Of a stretch of 64,000 nucleotides of DNA, positions 17,800 to 27,515 are shown one piece after another. Below the pieces are notes generated by a model that ran no database searches, had not been told where the DNA came from, and saw only the letters and a list, made by a program, of their open reading frames with translations. The stretch comes from Lutimaribacter pacificus (GTDB lineage: Bacteria; Pseudomonadota; Alphaproteobacteria; Rhodobacterales; Rhodobacteraceae). How positions within the stretch are numbered: position 1 is the first letter of the stretch; each line of letters opens with the position of its first letter. Location: assembly GCF_900142185.1 (NCBI RefSeq), contig NZ_FQZZ01000001.1, positions 806,001 to 870,000 on the forward strand. The letters are read 5' to 3'. The translations under genes were made by a program, and so were the position numbers.

Positions 17800-18407
17800 G
17801 CGACGACAAACCGCTTGTCACCGACGTGCAGGGCGACGGCCTGCAGGACGCCCGCGTGAAATCGGGGCCTTCTGCCCTGTCGCCCTATGGTGCCTATGCG
17901 GCGGGCGGCGACAAGGAGGTTGCCACCCAGGCGCTGAACCGCGAATTGCAGGACAAGGGGTTCCTGCTGACCGCGTCCGAGGACCTGGTCAACTGGGCGC
18001 GCACCGGGTCGCTGCACTGGATGACCTTCGGCCTCGCCTGCTGCGCGGTCGAGATGATGCACACCTCGATGCCGCGCTACGATGCCGAACGGTTCGGCAT
18101 CGCGCCGCGCGCCAGCCCGCGCCAGTCGGACGTGATGATCGTGGCCGGCACGCTGACCAACAAGATGGCCCCGGCTTTGCGCAAGGTCTATGACCAGATG
18201 CCCGAACCGCGCTACGTGGTCTCGATGGGCTCCTGCGCCAACGGCGGCGGGTATTATCACTACAGCTACAGCGTGGTGCGCGGCTGCGACCGGATCGTGC
18301 CGGTCGACATCTACGTGCCGGGCTGCCCGCCGACGGCCGAGGCGCTGCTCTACGGCATCCTGCAACTGGCCCGCAAAATCCGCCGCACGGGGACGATCGT
18401 ACGATGA
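17790..18407 (+). CDS. nuoB: NADH-quinone oxidoreductase subunit B
   Basis: NuoB binds iron-sulfur cluster N2, the last cluster before quinone. The 205-residue protein has all four expected ligands: the tandem cysteines C84 and C85 in [11 protein letters not shown]149 in SMGSCAN and C179 in VPGCPPT. The first 45 residues form a low-complexity extension before the conserved core, as in other alphaproteobacteria. The ATG at 17790 overlaps nuoA; a GTG two codons later is also possible. Its stop overlaps nuoC by four bases. Confidence 0.97.
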   Translation: MGVSDDKPLVTDVQGDGLQDARVKSGPSALSPYGAYAAGGDKEVATQALNRELQDKGFLLTASEDLVNWARTGSLHWMTFGLACCAVEMMHTSMPRYDAERFGIAPRASPRQSDVMIVAGTLTNKMAPALRKVYDQMPEPRYVVSMGSCANGGGYYHYSYSVVRGCDRIVPVDIYVPGCPPTAEALLYGILQLARKIRRTGTIVR

Positions 18408-19015
18408 CCGAGGCACTGACCGAACTGGCCACCCATATCGAACTGAAGCGGCCCGACTGCGTGCTTGGCTGGCGGATCGAAAACGGCGAGCTGACCATGG
18501 ACGTGGCGCTGGCCAATATCGCCGGGCTGGTCGAGTTCCTGAAAAACGACCCGACCTGCAAGTTCTCGACCCTGGTGGACATCACCGCCGTGGACTGGCC
18601 CGAGCGGGCCAAGCGGTTCGACGTGGTCTATCACTTCCTGTCGATGTACCAGAACCACCGCATCCGCCTGAAGGTGGCGCTGCGCGAGGACGAGACGGTG
18701 CCGTCGGTCACCGCCACGCATCCCAGCGCCGACTGGTTCGAGCGCGAGGTGTTCGACATGTTCGGCATCCTGTTCACCGGCCATCCCGACCTGCGCCGCA
18801 TCCTGACCGATTACGGCTTTCGCGGCCATCCGCTGCGCAAGGATTTCCCGACCACCGGCTATACCGAGGTGCGCTATGACGAGGCGCTGAAACGCGTCGT
18901 CTATGAGCCGGTGAAGCTGGTGCAGGAATATCGCCAGTTCGATTTCATGAGCCCGTGGGAGGGTGCCGAATACATCCTTCCCGGCGACGAAAAAGGTGAG
19001 GAGGCCAAGGGATGA
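18404..19015 (+). CDS. nuoC: NADH-quinone oxidoreductase subunit C
   Basis: NuoC is the 30-kDa-type subunit of the connecting module of the peripheral arm, with no cofactor. The 203 residues include the family signature region [20 protein letters not shown] and [20 protein letters not shown] followed by [12 protein letters not shown]. It is separate from nuoD, unlike the fused NuoCD of enterobacteria. The ATG at 18404 overlaps the nuoB stop as ATGA, and its own stop overlaps the following small gene in the same manner. Confidence 0.97.
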   Translation: MTEALTELATHIELKRPDCVLGWRIENGELTMDVALANIAGLVEFLKNDPTCKFSTLVDITAVDWPERAKRFDVVYHFLSMYQNHRIRLKVALREDETVPSVTATHPSADWFEREVFDMFGILFTGHPDLRRILTDYGFRGHPLRKDFPTTGYTEVRYDEALKRVVYEPVKLVQEYRQFDFMSPWEGAEYILPGDEKGEEAKG

Positions 19016-19215
19016 TGGGTGGTTATGGCATGGGCGGCGGCGGCTTCTTGTTCTTCATCATCATGGCCGCGCTGGTGGTGGTGCCGTTCTGGCGGCTGCT
19101 GGCGCGGTTCGCCATTCCGAACTGGGTGGCGATCTTTGCCGTGATCCCGCTGGTCGCGCTGGTCCTGCTCTGGGTCATCGCGTTCAAGGACAAGATCGAC
19201 GGAGGCACCGCATGA
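19012..19215 (+). CDS. small membrane protein inserted between nuoC and nuoD
   Basis: This 67-residue protein has a Gly/Met-rich start ([11 protein letters not shown]) and two closely spaced hydrophobic helices at about residues 12-34 and 38-58, with a short charged C-terminus. It overlaps nuoC by four bases and nuoD by four bases, so it is almost certainly translated with them. No family is recognised. Unidentified reading frames at similar places are known from Paracoccus and Rhodobacter complex I operons. It could be a small complex I subunit, an assembly helper or dispensable; the sequence does not decide. Confidence 0.7.
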   Translation: MMGGYGMGGGGFLFFIIMAALVVVPFWRLLARFAIPNWVAIFAVIPLVALVLLWVIAFKDKIDGGTA

Positions 19216-20435
19216 TGGACGGCTCCAAAGGTTTCGAAGACGCCCAGACGGGCGAGCAGAAGATCCGCAATTTCAACATCAATTTCGGCCCGCAGCACCC
19301 GGCCGCGCATGGCGTGCTGCGCATGGTGATGGAGCTGGACGGCGAGATCGTGGAACGCTGCGATCCGCATATCGGCCTGCTGCATCGCGGCACCGAAAAG
19401 CTGATGGAAAGCCGGACCTACCTGCAGAACCTGCCCTATTTCGACCGGCTGGATTACGTCGGCACGATGAACCAGGAACATGCCTGGGTTCTGGCCATCG
19501 AAAAGCTGACCGGGGTCGAGGTGCCGCGCCGCGCGTCGCTGATCCGGGTGCTGTATTGCGAGATCGGGCGCATCCTGAACCACCTGCTGAACGTGACCAC
19601 GCAGGCGATGGACGTGGGTGCGCTGACCCCGCCGCTCTGGGGCTTCGAAGAGCGTGAGAAGCTGATGATCTTTTACGAGCGGGCCTGCGGCGCGCGCCTG
19701 CACGCGGCCTATTTCCGGCCCGGCGGTGTGCACCAGGATCTGCCGCCCGAACTGATCGACGATATCGACGCCTGGGCCGAGGTGTTCCCGAAGGTGCTGG
19801 ACGATATCTCCGAACTGCTGACGGAAAACCGCATCTTCAAGCAGCGCAACGTCGATATCGGCGTGGTGACCGAGGAGGATATCCAGAACTATGCCTTCTC
19901 GGGGGTGATGGTGCGCGGCTCGGGGCTGGCGTGGGATTTGCGCCGCGCGCAGCCCTATGAATGCTACGACGAGTTCGAGTTCCAGATCCCCGTGGGCACC
20001 AAGGGCGATTGCTATGACCGCTACCTGTGCCGGATGGAAGAGATGCGCCAGTCGGCCCATATCATCCGCCAGGCCTGCGACAAGCTGCGGATGCCGGAAA
20101 ACCAGGGCGATATTCTGGCGCGCGGCAAGATCACCCCGCCCAAGCGCGGCGAGATGAAACGCTCGATGGAGGCGCTGATCCATCACTTCAAGCTTTATAC
20201 CGAGGGCTTCCACGTCCCCGAGGGCGAGATTTACGCCGCGGTCGAGGCGCCCAAGGGCGAATTCGGCGTCTACCTCGTGGCCGACGGGTCGAACCGGCCC
20301 TACCGCGCCAAGATCCGCGCGCCGGGCTATCCGCATCTGCAGGCGATGGATCATATCTGCCGCGGGCACCTGCTGGCCGATGCCTCGGCGATCCTCGGCT
20401 CGCTCGATGTCGTGTTCGGGGAGATTGACCGGTAA
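19212..20435 (+). CDS. nuoD: NADH-quinone oxidoreductase subunit D
   Basis: NuoD, the 49-kDa-type subunit, forms much of the quinone site with NuoB. The 407 residues start with a short variable stretch and then the invariant [17 protein letters not shown], with the His important for quinone chemistry. [14 protein letters not shown] and [12 protein letters not shown] follow, and the end [17 protein letters not shown] is standard. I chose the ATG at 19212, with GGAGG at 19201-19205. It overlaps the small gene before it and shares one base with the tiny gene after it. Confidence 0.97.
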   Translation: MMDGSKGFEDAQTGEQKIRNFNINFGPQHPAAHGVLRMVMELDGEIVERCDPHIGLLHRGTEKLMESRTYLQNLPYFDRLDYVGTMNQEHAWVLAIEKLTGVEVPRRASLIRVLYCEIGRILNHLLNVTTQAMDVGALTPPLWGFEEREKLMIFYERACGARLHAAYFRPGGVHQDLPPELIDDIDAWAEVFPKVLDDISELLTENRIFKQRNVDIGVVTEEDIQNYAFSGVMVRGSGLAWDLRRAQPYECYDEFEFQIPVGTKGDCYDRYLCRMEEMRQSAHIIRQACDKLRMPENQGDILARGKITPPKRGEMKRSMEALIHHFKLYTEGFHVPEGEIYAAVEAPKGEFGVYLVADGSNRPYRAKIRAPGYPHLQAMDHICRGHLLADASAILGSLDVVFGEIDR

Positions 20436-20599
20436 TGACGCTGGTTTCGGTGGTCATAGTCCTGTGTGTCGCGGGGGCTGCGTTTTCCGGCCTGCTGGCC
20501 GCGCCGGCGTCCCGTGGCCGCGTTCGGCAGCATGGTCCTGCCGCCGGTGCCGTCAGCGGCATCGCCGCATTCGTCCAGTTCAAGGGAGGGGCCGCATGA
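20435..20599 (+). CDS. very small membrane protein between nuoD and nuoE
   Basis: This is a 54-codon reading frame. Its ATG shares one base with the nuoD stop (TAATG) and its TGA overlaps the next ATG (ATGA). The N-terminus is a single hydrophobic helix (residues 2-22, [14 protein letters not shown] then AAFSGLLAA), followed by a basic, Ala/Gly-rich tail. GGGAGGGG within its last codons is probably the ribosome site of the next gene. Tight coupling on both sides supports that it is translated, but with no homologue recognised it could be a spacer frame. Confidence 0.5.
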   Translation: MTLVSVVIVLCVAGAAFSGLLAAPASRGRVRQHGPAAGAVSGIAAFVQFKGGAA

Positions 20600-20874
20600 C
20601 CCGTCACTTCGCCGTCCTGGCAACGCTCGGCCTGCTGGCCGCCTGCGCGATTCCCCCGCAGGGCGTCAGCGCGCAGAATATCGCCGAGTTCGACGCCGCC
20701 GTGGCGTCGGTCGGCTGCAGGCTGATGACGGAATCCGATTACCTCCCGGTCGAGCTGCAGACGGGGCTGACCCGCGAGCAGGTGCTCGATATCGCAAAAT
20801 ACAAGCTCGCCGCGGACCAGGCCGAAAGCCTGGAAGAGGGCGGGATCGTTCTGACCACCGGAGCCTGTGCCTGA
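20596..20874 (+). CDS. small lipoprotein-like protein in the nuo operon
   Basis: This 92-residue protein has a lipoprotein-type signal with lipobox LLAAC (Cys17). The mature part of about 75 residues is acidic, with a Cys at about 41, and contains [21 protein letters not shown], suggesting a helical domain, and a second Cys near the end. It overlaps both neighbours (ATGA with the 54-codon gene and one base with nuoE). No family is recognised. If exported it would lie on the periplasmic side, opposite the peripheral arm of complex I. Confidence 0.65.
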   Translation: MTRHFAVLATLGLLAACAIPPQGVSAQNIAEFDAAVASVGCRLMTESDYLPVELQTGLTREQVLDIAKYKLAADQAESLEEGGIVLTTGACA

Positions 20875-22049
20875 TGTTGCGTCGTCTTTACCACGAACAG
20901 CCGGAAAGCTTTGCCTTCACGCCCGAAAACCGGAAATGGGCCGAGGCGCAGATCACCAAATACCCCGAAGGCCGCCAGGCCAGCGCGATCATCCCGCTGC
21001 TGTGGCGCGCGCAGGAGCAGGAGGGCTGGCTGAGCCGCCCGGCGATCGAGGCGGTGGCCGACATGCTGGGCATGGCGCATATCCGCGCGCTCGAGGTGGC
21101 GACCTTCTATTTCATGTTCCAGCTTCAGCCGGTCGGATCGGTCGCGCATATCCAGGTCTGCGGCACCACGTCCTGCATGATCTGCGGCGCCGAGGACCTG
21201 ATCGCGGTGTGCCGCGAAAAGATCGCCGCCAACCCGCATGAGCTGTCGGCGGATGGCAAGCTGAGCTGGGAAGAGGTCGAATGCCTGGGCGCCTGCGCCA
21301 ACGCCCCGATGGCCCAGATCGGCAAGGATTATTACGAGGATCTGACCGCCGAGAAATTCGGCCAGATCATCGAGGAACTGCGCGCCGGCCGCGTGCCGGT
21401 GCCGGGGCCGCAGAACGGGCGCTATGCGTCCGAGCCGCTGTCGGGGCTGACCAGCCTCAAGGAGTTCGACAGCGGCCGCACCCAGTATAACGCCAGCGCG
21501 CAGCGCGCGGTGGACCTGGGCGATACGGTCAAGCGCATCGACGGCACCGAGGTGCCGATCCTGACGCCGTGGCTGTCGAAGACACCGGGCAAGGCGCCGG
21601 CGGGCAAGGGCACCGGCGCCGATACGGCCGACCGCTCGAACGGGCATACCGCCGACGAAACCGGCATCCAGAAGCAGGAAGCCCCGGCCCGGACCAAGGC
21701 CAAGCCCGTCGCCCGGGCCAAGGCCGCCCCGGCGCCGAAACCTTCGGAGGATGCGCCCGCAGGCAAGAAGCCCGAGGCGCTGCCGGCGGCGCGCGAGGGC
21801 GGGCCGGACGATCTCAAGCGGATCAAGGGCGTTGGGCCCAAGCTCGAGGCGCTGCTGCATCGGCTTGGATTCTATCATTTCGACCAGATTGCGAACTGGA
21901 CCGCGGACGAGGTGGCCTGGGTCGATCAGAACCTCGAAGGGTTCCGGGGCCGGGTCAGCCGCGACGGCTGGGTCGCGCAGGCCAGGACGCTGGCGGCAGG
22001 GGGCGAGACGGAATTCTCGACCCGTGTTAAGAAGGGGGACGTCTACTGA
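20874..22049 (+). CDS. nuoE: NADH-quinone oxidoreductase subunit E with C-terminal helix-hairpin-helix domain
   Basis: The first 165 residues are NuoE, the 24-kDa-type thioredoxin-fold subunit of the NADH-binding module. Its N1a [2Fe-2S] ligands are C96, C101, C137 and C141 (CGTTSC and CLGAC). A long linker (about 215-310) rich in Ala, Pro and Lys follows, then an 80-residue C-terminal domain (312-391) with the helix-hairpin-helix motif [17 protein letters not shown]. That domain type is classed with flap-endonuclease-like HhH proteins and is known on alphaproteobacterial NuoE, making it 391 residues rather than about 170. A near copy occurs in the next gene. The ATG is at 20874. Confidence 0.95.
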   Translation: MLRRLYHEQPESFAFTPENRKWAEAQITKYPEGRQASAIIPLLWRAQEQEGWLSRPAIEAVADMLGMAHIRALEVATFYFMFQLQPVGSVAHIQVCGTTSCMICGAEDLIAVCREKIAANPHELSADGKLSWEEVECLGACANAPMAQIGKDYYEDLTAEKFGQIIEELRAGRVPVPGPQNGRYASEPLSGLTSLKEFDSGRTQYNASAQRAVDLGDTVKRIDGTEVPILTPWLSKTPGKAPAGKGTGADTADRSNGHTADETGIQKQEAPARTKAKPVARAKAAPAPKPSEDAPAGKKPEALPAAREGGPDDLKRIKGVGPKLEALLHRLGFYHFDQIANWTADEVAWVDQNLEGFRGRVSRDGWVAQARTLAAGGETEFSTRVKKGDVY

Positions 22050-22081
22050 GACGCGAACCTTTATGAACGGGGAGAGGTGAG

Positions 22082-22714
22082 ATGAGCAACGGGGCGATCG
22101 GGTATACCTGCCGGCAGAAAACATGGGCTCTGGCCGCGGTGCTGGCCGTGCTGGTGCTGGTGCTGCTTGTCACGCTGGCGGGCTGGGGGCTGTTGCCGGC
22201 CCTGCTGGTCGCCGTGCTGCTGTGCGTTCTGCTCGGCTTCGTCCTGCCCGCGATCCTGTGCGGCAAGGCGGGGGATACGGCTGCGGCCGCGCCTGCCGCC
22301 CCCGTGGCCGAACCGGCACCCGCCGCCGCGCCTGTTGCAGCCGCTGCCCCGGCCGCCCCGGAACCGGCACCGGCAGCCGATGCGCCCGGGCATGACAAGG
22401 GCGGCGCGCAGGACGGCGCGGCCGAGGGCCGCAAGCCCGGAACGCTGAGCGGCCCGCGCGGCGGCAAGGCGGACAACCTGAAGGAAATCAAGGGCATCGG
22501 TCCGAAGCTGGAGACGATGCTGAACGGGATGGGGTTCTATCACTTCGACCAGATCGCCGGCTGGACCGCGGAGGAGGTGGCCTGGGTCGACGCCAACCTG
22601 ACCGGGTTCCGGGGCCGGGTCAGCCGCGACGGTTGGGTCGCGCAGGCCGGGGTTCTGGCGGCAGGTGGTGAAACCGAGTTTTCGAAGCGCGTCGATGATG
22701 GCGACGTGTACTGA
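22082..22714 (+). CDS. membrane-anchored helix-hairpin-helix protein, paralogue of the NuoE C-terminal domain
   Basis: This 210-residue protein has two hydrophobic helices at about residues 14-36 and 38-60, then a Pro/Ala-rich linker (about 65-128). The C-terminal domain (131-210) has IKGIGPKLETMLNGMGF and ends GDVY. By eye, 63 of the last 80 residues are identical to the end of NuoE, and the DNA is also very close. It therefore looks like a duplication of the NuoE tail attached to a membrane anchor. The HhH fold often binds DNA without sequence specificity, but no nuclease residues are evident. Function is unknown. The ATG at 22082 follows GGGGAGAGG. Confidence 0.8.
   Translation: MSNGAIGYTCRQKTWALAAVLAVLVLVLLVTLAGWGLLPALLVAVLLCVLLGFVLPAILCGKAGDTAAAAPAAPVAEPAPAAAPVAAAAPAAPEPAPAADAPGHDKGGAQDGAAEGRKPGTLSGPRGGKADNLKEIKGIGPKLETMLNGMGFYHFDQIAGWTAEEVAWVDANLTGFRGRVSRDGWVAQAGVLAAGGETEFSKRVDDGDVY
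22472..22714 (+). repeat. second copy of the HhH-domain coding segment (first copy 21807-22049)
   Basis: The last 240 coding bases plus stop of nuoE and of the next gene are direct near-repeats in the same frame. They share uninterrupted identical blocks, for example the segment that encodes [10 protein letters not shown] and the one that encodes GWVAQA. The copies lie 665 bases apart. Confidence 0.75.
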
Positions 22715-22726
22715 CACAGGTGGGGA

Positions 22727-22948
22727 ATGGCCGAGCCGGAACAACAGCAGGCGCGCAAGGGGCGTATCACCGCCCTTGTCATCGCGGGCACCGGCGTGTT
22801 CTGGGTTCTGGCCACCCTCATCGGGGCCGAAATGGGGTGGAGCAACCGCACGCGGGCGCTCTTTGACCTGATCGCCTTGGCCGGTTTCGTGCTGGCCATC
22901 GTGATGATCTACCAAATCTGGCGCGCGCGCCAAAACGACCAGAGGTAA
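22727..22948 (+). CDS. small two-helix membrane protein (DUF5337-like)
   Basis: This 73-residue protein has a polar N-terminus ([13 protein letters not shown]) and two hydrophobic helices at about residues 14-33 and 44-64, ending in a basic tail. Size, layout and position before nuoF match a Rhodobacterales family I recall as DUF5337; I cannot confirm that by search. It lies 12 bases after the HhH protein gene and four bases before nuoF, so it is part of the operon. No function is known. It could associate with the membrane arm. Confidence 0.65.
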   Translation: MAEPEQQQARKGRITALVIAGTGVFWVLATLIGAEMGWSNRTRALFDLIALAGFVLAIVMIYQIWRARQNDQR

Positions 22949-22952
22949 GCGG

Positions 22953-24251
22953 ATGCTGAAGGACGAAGACAGGATCTTTACCAATATCTACGGGATGCAT
23001 GACCGCTCGCTCAAGGGCGCGCAGGCCCGCGGGCATTGGGACGGCACCGCCGGCATCATCGGCAAGGGCCGCGACTGGATCATCGACGAGATGAAGGCCA
23101 GCGGGCTGCGCGGACGCGGCGGCGCGGGGTTCCCGACCGGGCTGAAATGGTCGTTCATGCCCAAGGAAAGCGACGGGCGCCCGGCCTACCTGGTGGTGAA
23201 TGCCGACGAATCCGAGCCCGGCACCTGCAAGGACCGCGAGATCATGCGCCACGATCCGCACACGCTGATCGAGGGTTGCCTGATCGCGTCCTTCGCGATG
23301 CAGGCGCATACCTGCTATATCTACATTCGCGGCGAATATATCCGCGAGCGTGAGGCGCTGCAGGCCGCCATCGACGAGGCGTATGACGCGGGGCTGCTGG
23401 GCAAGAACGCCGCCGGGTCGGGCTGGGATTTCGACCTGTTCCTGCATCACGGCGCGGGCGCCTATATCTGCGGCGAGGAAACCGCGCTGCTGGAAAGCCT
23501 GGAAGGCAAGAAGGGGATGCCGCGGATGAAACCGCCGTTCCCGGCGGGGGCGGGGCTTTACGGCTGTCCGACCACGGTGAACAACGTGGAATCCATCGCC
23601 GTCGTGCCGACGATCCTGCGCCGTGGGGCGTCGTGGTTCGCGGGTTTCGGGCGCCAGAACAACGCGGGCACCAAGCTGTTCGCGGTCTCGGGCCACGTCA
23701 ACAACCCCTGCGTCGTCGAAGAGGCGATGTCGATCGGTTTCGAGGAACTGATCGAAAAGCATTGCGGCGGCATCCGGGGCGGGTGGGACAACCTCAAGGC
23801 GGTGATCCCGGGCGGATCGTCGGTGCCCTGCGTGCGCGGCGAAAAGATGAAGGACGCGATCATGGATTTCGATTACCTGCGGGGCGAACTGGGCTCGGGC
23901 CTGGGCACCGCGGCGGTGATCGTGATGGACAAGGACACCGACATCATCAAGGCGATCTGGCGGCTGTCGAAATTCTACAAGCACGAAAGCTGCGGCCAGT
24001 GCACGCCCTGCCGCGAAGGCACCGGCTGGATGATGCGGGTGATGGACCGCCTGGTGCGCGGTGAGGCCGAGGTGGAAGAGATCGACATGCTGTTCGACGT
24101 GACCAAGCAGGTCGAGGGGCACACGATCTGCGCGCTTGGCGATGCGGCGGCCTGGCCGATCCAGGGCCTGATCCGCAATTTCCGCGATGAGATCGAGGAT
24201 CGCATCAAGGCACAGAAAACCGGCCGCATCAGCGCGGTCGCGGCAGAGTGA
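22953..24251 (+). CDS. nuoF: NADH-quinone oxidoreductase subunit F
   Basis: NuoF is the 51-kDa-type subunit that binds NADH, FMN and cluster N3. The 432 residues show the nucleotide/flavin loop [16 protein letters not shown], a second glycine-rich loop [19 protein letters not shown], and the N3 [4Fe-4S] ligands C347, C350 and C353 ([11 protein letters not shown]) with C393 in TICALGD. The start ATG at 22953 lies just after the small membrane-protein gene. Complete and normal in length. Confidence 0.97.
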   Translation: MLKDEDRIFTNIYGMHDRSLKGAQARGHWDGTAGIIGKGRDWIIDEMKASGLRGRGGAGFPTGLKWSFMPKESDGRPAYLVVNADESEPGTCKDREIMRHDPHTLIEGCLIASFAMQAHTCYIYIRGEYIREREALQAAIDEAYDAGLLGKNAAGSGWDFDLFLHHGAGAYICGEETALLESLEGKKGMPRMKPPFPAGAGLYGCPTTVNNVESIAVVPTILRRGASWFAGFGRQNNAGTKLFAVSGHVNNPCVVEEAMSIGFEELIEKHCGGIRGGWDNLKAVIPGGSSVPCVRGEKMKDAIMDFDYLRGELGSGLGTAAVIVMDKDTDIIKAIWRLSKFYKHESCGQCTPCREGTGWMMRVMDRLVRGEAEVEEIDMLFDVTKQVEGHTICALGDAAAWPIQGLIRNFRDEIEDRIKAQKTGRISAVAAE

Positions 24252-24264
24252 CGGGGGCCGGGGC

Positions 24265-24603
24265 ATGGTGACGCGCATCGTGATCCTGCTGGGATTGTCG
24301 GGGCTGGCGCTGGCCGGTTGCGGCACGCTGTCCGATGACCGGCAGACCTTTGACGGGGTCGCGTTTCGCGCGTCGCTGTCCGCCGACAAGGAGGACAAGC
24401 GCAATTTCTCGGTCGAGGTGCGGGACGCGGCGAAATCGCTGGCCGGCGCCCGCGAGGCGGGGCGTTACGAGGCGGTGCAGCATTGCATCGAGAATTTCGG
24501 CAATTCCCGCATGAGCTGGAGCCAGGGCCCCGATGTCGAGGATGCGGACCTGCAGGTTGCGGATGGCGACCTGATCCTGAAAGGACAATGCGCAGGATGG
24601 TGA
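24265..24603 (+). CDS. putative lipoprotein in the nuo operon
   Basis: This 112-residue protein has a lipoprotein signal with lipobox ALAGC (Cys19). The mature part reads like a small beta-rich domain with FDGVAFRASLSADKEDKRNFSVEV and a single further Cys pair position around 76 and 109. It begins 13 bases after nuoF. No family is recognised. Three lipoprotein-type genes occur in this operon (also 20596-20874 and 27097-27507) and they show no clear similarity to one another. Confidence 0.65.
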   Translation: MVTRIVILLGLSGLALAGCGTLSDDRQTFDGVAFRASLSADKEDKRNFSVEVRDAAKSLAGAREAGRYEAVQHCIENFGNSRMSWSQGPDVEDADLQVADGDLILKGQCAGW

Positions 24604-24706
24604 AAACCGCCGCATATCAAGGGGTTGACCGGGCCGGCGCCACATGCCGCGCGCCCGTGCCCTTTGCCGTGGGCGGCCGCTGTCTGCGGGGCAAGGGGGG
24701 CGTGTC

Positions 24707-25108
24707 ATGCAGATGATTCCCGCGCTTGCCCTTTCGGCCTCGATCGTGACGACGTCGGCCGCCGCGCTGCCGCCGCTGCGCGAGGTGTCCGAGATCGACG
24801 ACAACATGCTGTGGGTGGCGCTGGCCATCGAGATCAGCGACCGCTGCGACAGCATCGCCCCCCGCACCCTGCGCGGGCTGTCCTACCTGTGGCAGCTCAG
24901 GGCGCGGGCGACCGAGCTGGGGTATTCCGACGCGGCCATCGAGGCCTATGTCGACAGCAAGGCCGAGAAGGCCCGGATGCGCGAACGGGGCAGGGCCTAT
25001 GTCCGGGCGCAGGGCCTGAACCCCGAAAACGACCGTGACCTGTGCAAGCTGGGTCGCCGCGAAATCAAGCAGGGCAGCCAGATCGGCGCCTTTCTGAAAG
25101 CGAAGTGA
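24707..25108 (+). CDS. exported protein of unknown function (DUF5333-like) in the nuo operon
   Basis: This 133-residue protein has a signal-peptide-like N-terminus cleaved probably after SAA (about residue 18-20). The mature part is mostly helical and charged, with cysteines near 46 and 116 and the stretch SYLWQLRARATELGYSDAAIEAYVDSK. Pattern and position before nuoG match the Rhodobacterales family I recall as DUF5333. The ATG at 24707 follows AAGGGGGG, and the stop is six bases before nuoG. A periplasmic role alongside complex I is inference. Confidence 0.7.
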   Translation: MQMIPALALSASIVTTSAAALPPLREVSEIDDNMLWVALAIEISDRCDSIAPRTLRGLSYLWQLRARATELGYSDAAIEAYVDSKAEKARMRERGRAYVRAQGLNPENDRDLCKLGRREIKQGSQIGAFLKAK

Positions 25109-25114
25109 AGAGCC

Positions 25115-27097
25115 ATGACAGACCTCCGCAAGATCATCATCGACGGTAACGAGATCGAGGTGGAAGGGGCGATGACCCTGATCCAGGCCTGCGAGGAGGC
25201 CGGAATCGAGGTGCCGCGCTTCTGCTACCACGAACGGCTGTCGATCGCGGGCAACTGCCGCATGTGTCTGGTCGAGGTCGTGGGCGGCCCGCCCAAGCCC
25301 GCGGCTTCCTGCGCGATGCAGGTGCGCGACCTGCGCCCCGGCCCCGAGGGCCAGCCGCCGGTGGTCAAGACCAACAGCCCGATGGTCAAGAAGGCCCGCG
25401 AAGGGGTGATGGAATTCCTGCTGATCAACCACCCGCTGGATTGCCCGATCTGCGACCAGGGCGGCGAATGCGACCTTCAGGACCAGGCGATGGCCTATGG
25501 CGTCGATTTCAGCCGCTTCCGCGAGCCCAAGCGCGCGGTGGACGACCTGAACCTCGGGCCGCTTGTGGAAACTCACATGACGCGCTGCATTTCCTGCACC
25601 CGCTGCGTGCGCTTCACCACCGAGGTGGCGGGCATCACCCAGATGGGCCAGACCGGCCGGGGCGAGGATTCCGAGATCACCGCCTATCTGGGCGAGACAT
25701 TGGACAGCAACCTGCAGGGCAACATCATCGACCTGTGCCCGGTGGGCGCGCTGGTCAGCAAGCCCTATGCCTTTACCGCCCGTCCGTGGGAACTGACCAA
25801 GACCGAAACCATCGACGTGATGGATGCGCTGGGGTCGAATATCCGCGTCGATACCAAGGGGCGCGAGGTCATGCGCATCCTGCCGCGCAACAATGACGGC
25901 GTGAACGAGGAATGGATTTCCGACAAGACGCGTTTCGTCTGGGACGGGCTGCGCCGGCAGCGGCTGGACCGCCCCTATATCCGCGAGAACGGCAAGCTGC
26001 GCCCGGCCACATGGCCCGAGGCGCTGGGTGTCGCGGCGGAGCGGATCGGGGCGGCGTCGAAACTGGCCGGGATCGTGGGCGATCTGGTGCCGGTCGAGGC
26101 GGCCTTCGCGCTCAAGCAACTGGTCGAGGGGCAGGGCGGTATCGTGGAATGCCGCACCGACGGGGCGCGGCTGCCCGCGGGCAACCGCTCGGGCTATGTC
26201 GGCAACGTGGCCATCGAGGATATCGACAGCGCGAAACAGATCATCCTGATCGGCACCAACCCGCGCGACGAGGCGCCGGTGCTGAACGCGCGTATCCGCA
26301 AGGCGTGGATCAAGGGCGCCGAGGTGGTCGTCGTGGGTGCGGCGGCAGACCTGACCTATGATGTGACCCATGCCGGCACCGGCCGCGCGGCGCTGTCGAA
26401 GCTGAAGCCGCAGGACGGTGCCATCGTGATCGTCGGGCAGGGCGCCCTGCGCGAGGCCGACGGCGCCGCCGTTCTGGCCGCGGCGCAGGCGCTGACCGGC
26501 CGGATGCTGGTGCTGCACACCGCCGCGTCGCGGGTGGGGGCGATGGATGTGGATGCCACCAACGCGGGCGGCATGGACGCGGTGAGCGAGGCCGACGTGA
26601 TCTATAACCTCGGCGCCGACGAGGTCGAGATCGGCGAGGGCGCCTTTGTCATCTACCAGGGCAGCCATGGCGACCGGGGCGCGCATCGCGCCGACGTGAT
26701 CCTGCCCGGCGCGGCCTATCCCGAGGAACAGGGCCTGTTCGTCAACACCGAGGGCCGCCCGCAACTGGCGCTGCGCGCGGGGTTCGCACCGGGCGAGGCC
26801 AAGGAAAACTGGGCCATCCTGCGCGCCCTGTCGGGCGAGCTGGACGCGACGCAGCCTTGGGACAGCCTGGCGCAGCTCCGGCAGGCGCTGGTGGCGGCGG
26901 TGCCGCACCTGGCGCAGATCGACGAGGTGCCGGAAAACGACTGGCAGCCGCTGCCCGGGGACAAGCTGGGCGATGCGGATTTCCGCAACGCGATCGGCGA
27001 TTTCTACCTGACCAACCCGATCGCGCGGGCCAGCGCGCTGATGGCCGAACTCAGCGCCAATGCCAGGGCGCGCAACATGGGGCTGGCGGCCGAGTGA
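25115..27097 (+). CDS. nuoG: NADH-quinone oxidoreductase subunit G
   Basis: NuoG is the 75-kDa-type subunit holding several clusters of the electron wire. The 660 residues have N1b ligands C37, C48, C51 and C66; the N5 ligands H106, C110, C113 and C119; and the N4 ligands C158, C161, C164 and C208. A molybdopterin-oxidoreductase-like domain without cofactor follows to the C-terminus. The extra N7 cluster motif of the E. coli protein is absent, as in mitochondria. The length fits the short alphaproteobacterial and mitochondrial type. The stop shares one base with the next ATG. Confidence 0.97.
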   Translation: MTDLRKIIIDGNEIEVEGAMTLIQACEEAGIEVPRFCYHERLSIAGNCRMCLVEVVGGPPKPAASCAMQVRDLRPGPEGQPPVVKTNSPMVKKAREGVMEFLLINHPLDCPICDQGGECDLQDQAMAYGVDFSRFREPKRAVDDLNLGPLVETHMTRCISCTRCVRFTTEVAGITQMGQTGRGEDSEITAYLGETLDSNLQGNIIDLCPVGALVSKPYAFTARPWELTKTETIDVMDALGSNIRVDTKGREVMRILPRNNDGVNEEWISDKTRFVWDGLRRQRLDRPYIRENGKLRPATWPEALGVAAERIGAASKLAGIVGDLVPVEAAFALKQLVEGQGGIVECRTDGARLPAGNRSGYVGNVAIEDIDSAKQIILIGTNPRDEAPVLNARIRKAWIKGAEVVVVGAAADLTYDVTHAGTGRAALSKLKPQDGAIVIVGQGALREADGAAVLAAAQALTGRMLVLHTAASRVGAMDVDATNAGGMDAVSEADVIYNLGADEVEIGEGAFVIYQGSHGDRGAHRADVILPGAAYPEEQGLFVNTEGRPQLALRAGFAPGEAKENWAILRALSGELDATQPWDSLAQLRQALVAAVPHLAQIDEVPENDWQPLPGDKLGDADFRNAIGDFYLTNPIARASALMAELSANARARNMGLAAE

Positions 27098-27507
27098 TGC
27101 GGGCGGCCGTTGTCATATCCCCCCTCGCCGGCGCGGTGCTGGCGGGCTGCGTGGCCTCGGAGGGCGAGGGCGGTGCAATGCGCCTGGCCGCCCCCGATGG
27201 CGCGGTCTATGACGGGGTCGAGACACGGCTGCTGGATGGCGAGCTGGTGAATTTCATCGTGGCGATGCGCGGCGCGCGCGGACCCGGGGACGTGACGGCC
27301 TATGCCGAATGCGCCGCGGCGCAATACACGCTGATCCGCGGCTACGGCTTTGCGCGGCACGTGCGCACCACGGTGGATGAGACGAACGGGGCCTGGGCGG
27401 GCGATGCGGTCTATACGATCTCGCCCGCGCTGCCGAGGGGGACGCGGACCATCGACGCAGAGGTGGTTGTCGCGGCCTGCAGGGAAAACGGAATACCGAC
27501 GGTGTAG
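27097..27507 (+). CDS. putative lipoprotein between nuoG and nuoH
   Basis: This 136-residue protein has a short signal with lipobox VLAGC (Cys18). The mature domain has [44 protein letters not shown]-type alternating strands and helices (shown here only as an indication of fold), a Cys at 72 and another at 128, and ends NGIPTV. The ATG at 27097 overlaps the nuoG stop by one base and the gene ends eight bases before nuoH. It may form a disulfide if exported. No family is recognised. Confidence 0.65.
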   Translation: MRAAVVISPLAGAVLAGCVASEGEGGAMRLAAPDGAVYDGVETRLLDGELVNFIVAMRGARGPGDVTAYAECAAAQYTLIRGYGFARHVRTTVDETNGAWAGDAVYTISPALPRGTRTIDAEVVVAACRENGIPTV

Positions 27508-27515
27508 AGGACAAA

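Noticed and set aside
22082-22714. Membrane HhH protein considered as a nuclease or DNA-uptake factor.
   Set aside because: It has one HhH motif but no acidic nuclease residues or ComEA-like signal, and it shares its domain with NuoE, so a complex I-linked role is the simpler reading.
24598-24717. Small frame of 39 codons between the nuo lipoprotein gene and the DUF5333-like gene, starting ATGGTGAAAACC.
   Set aside because: Its start overlaps the preceding stop, but the product looks like random GC-rich coding with no helix or signal, and the real next gene starts inside it with its own ribosome site.
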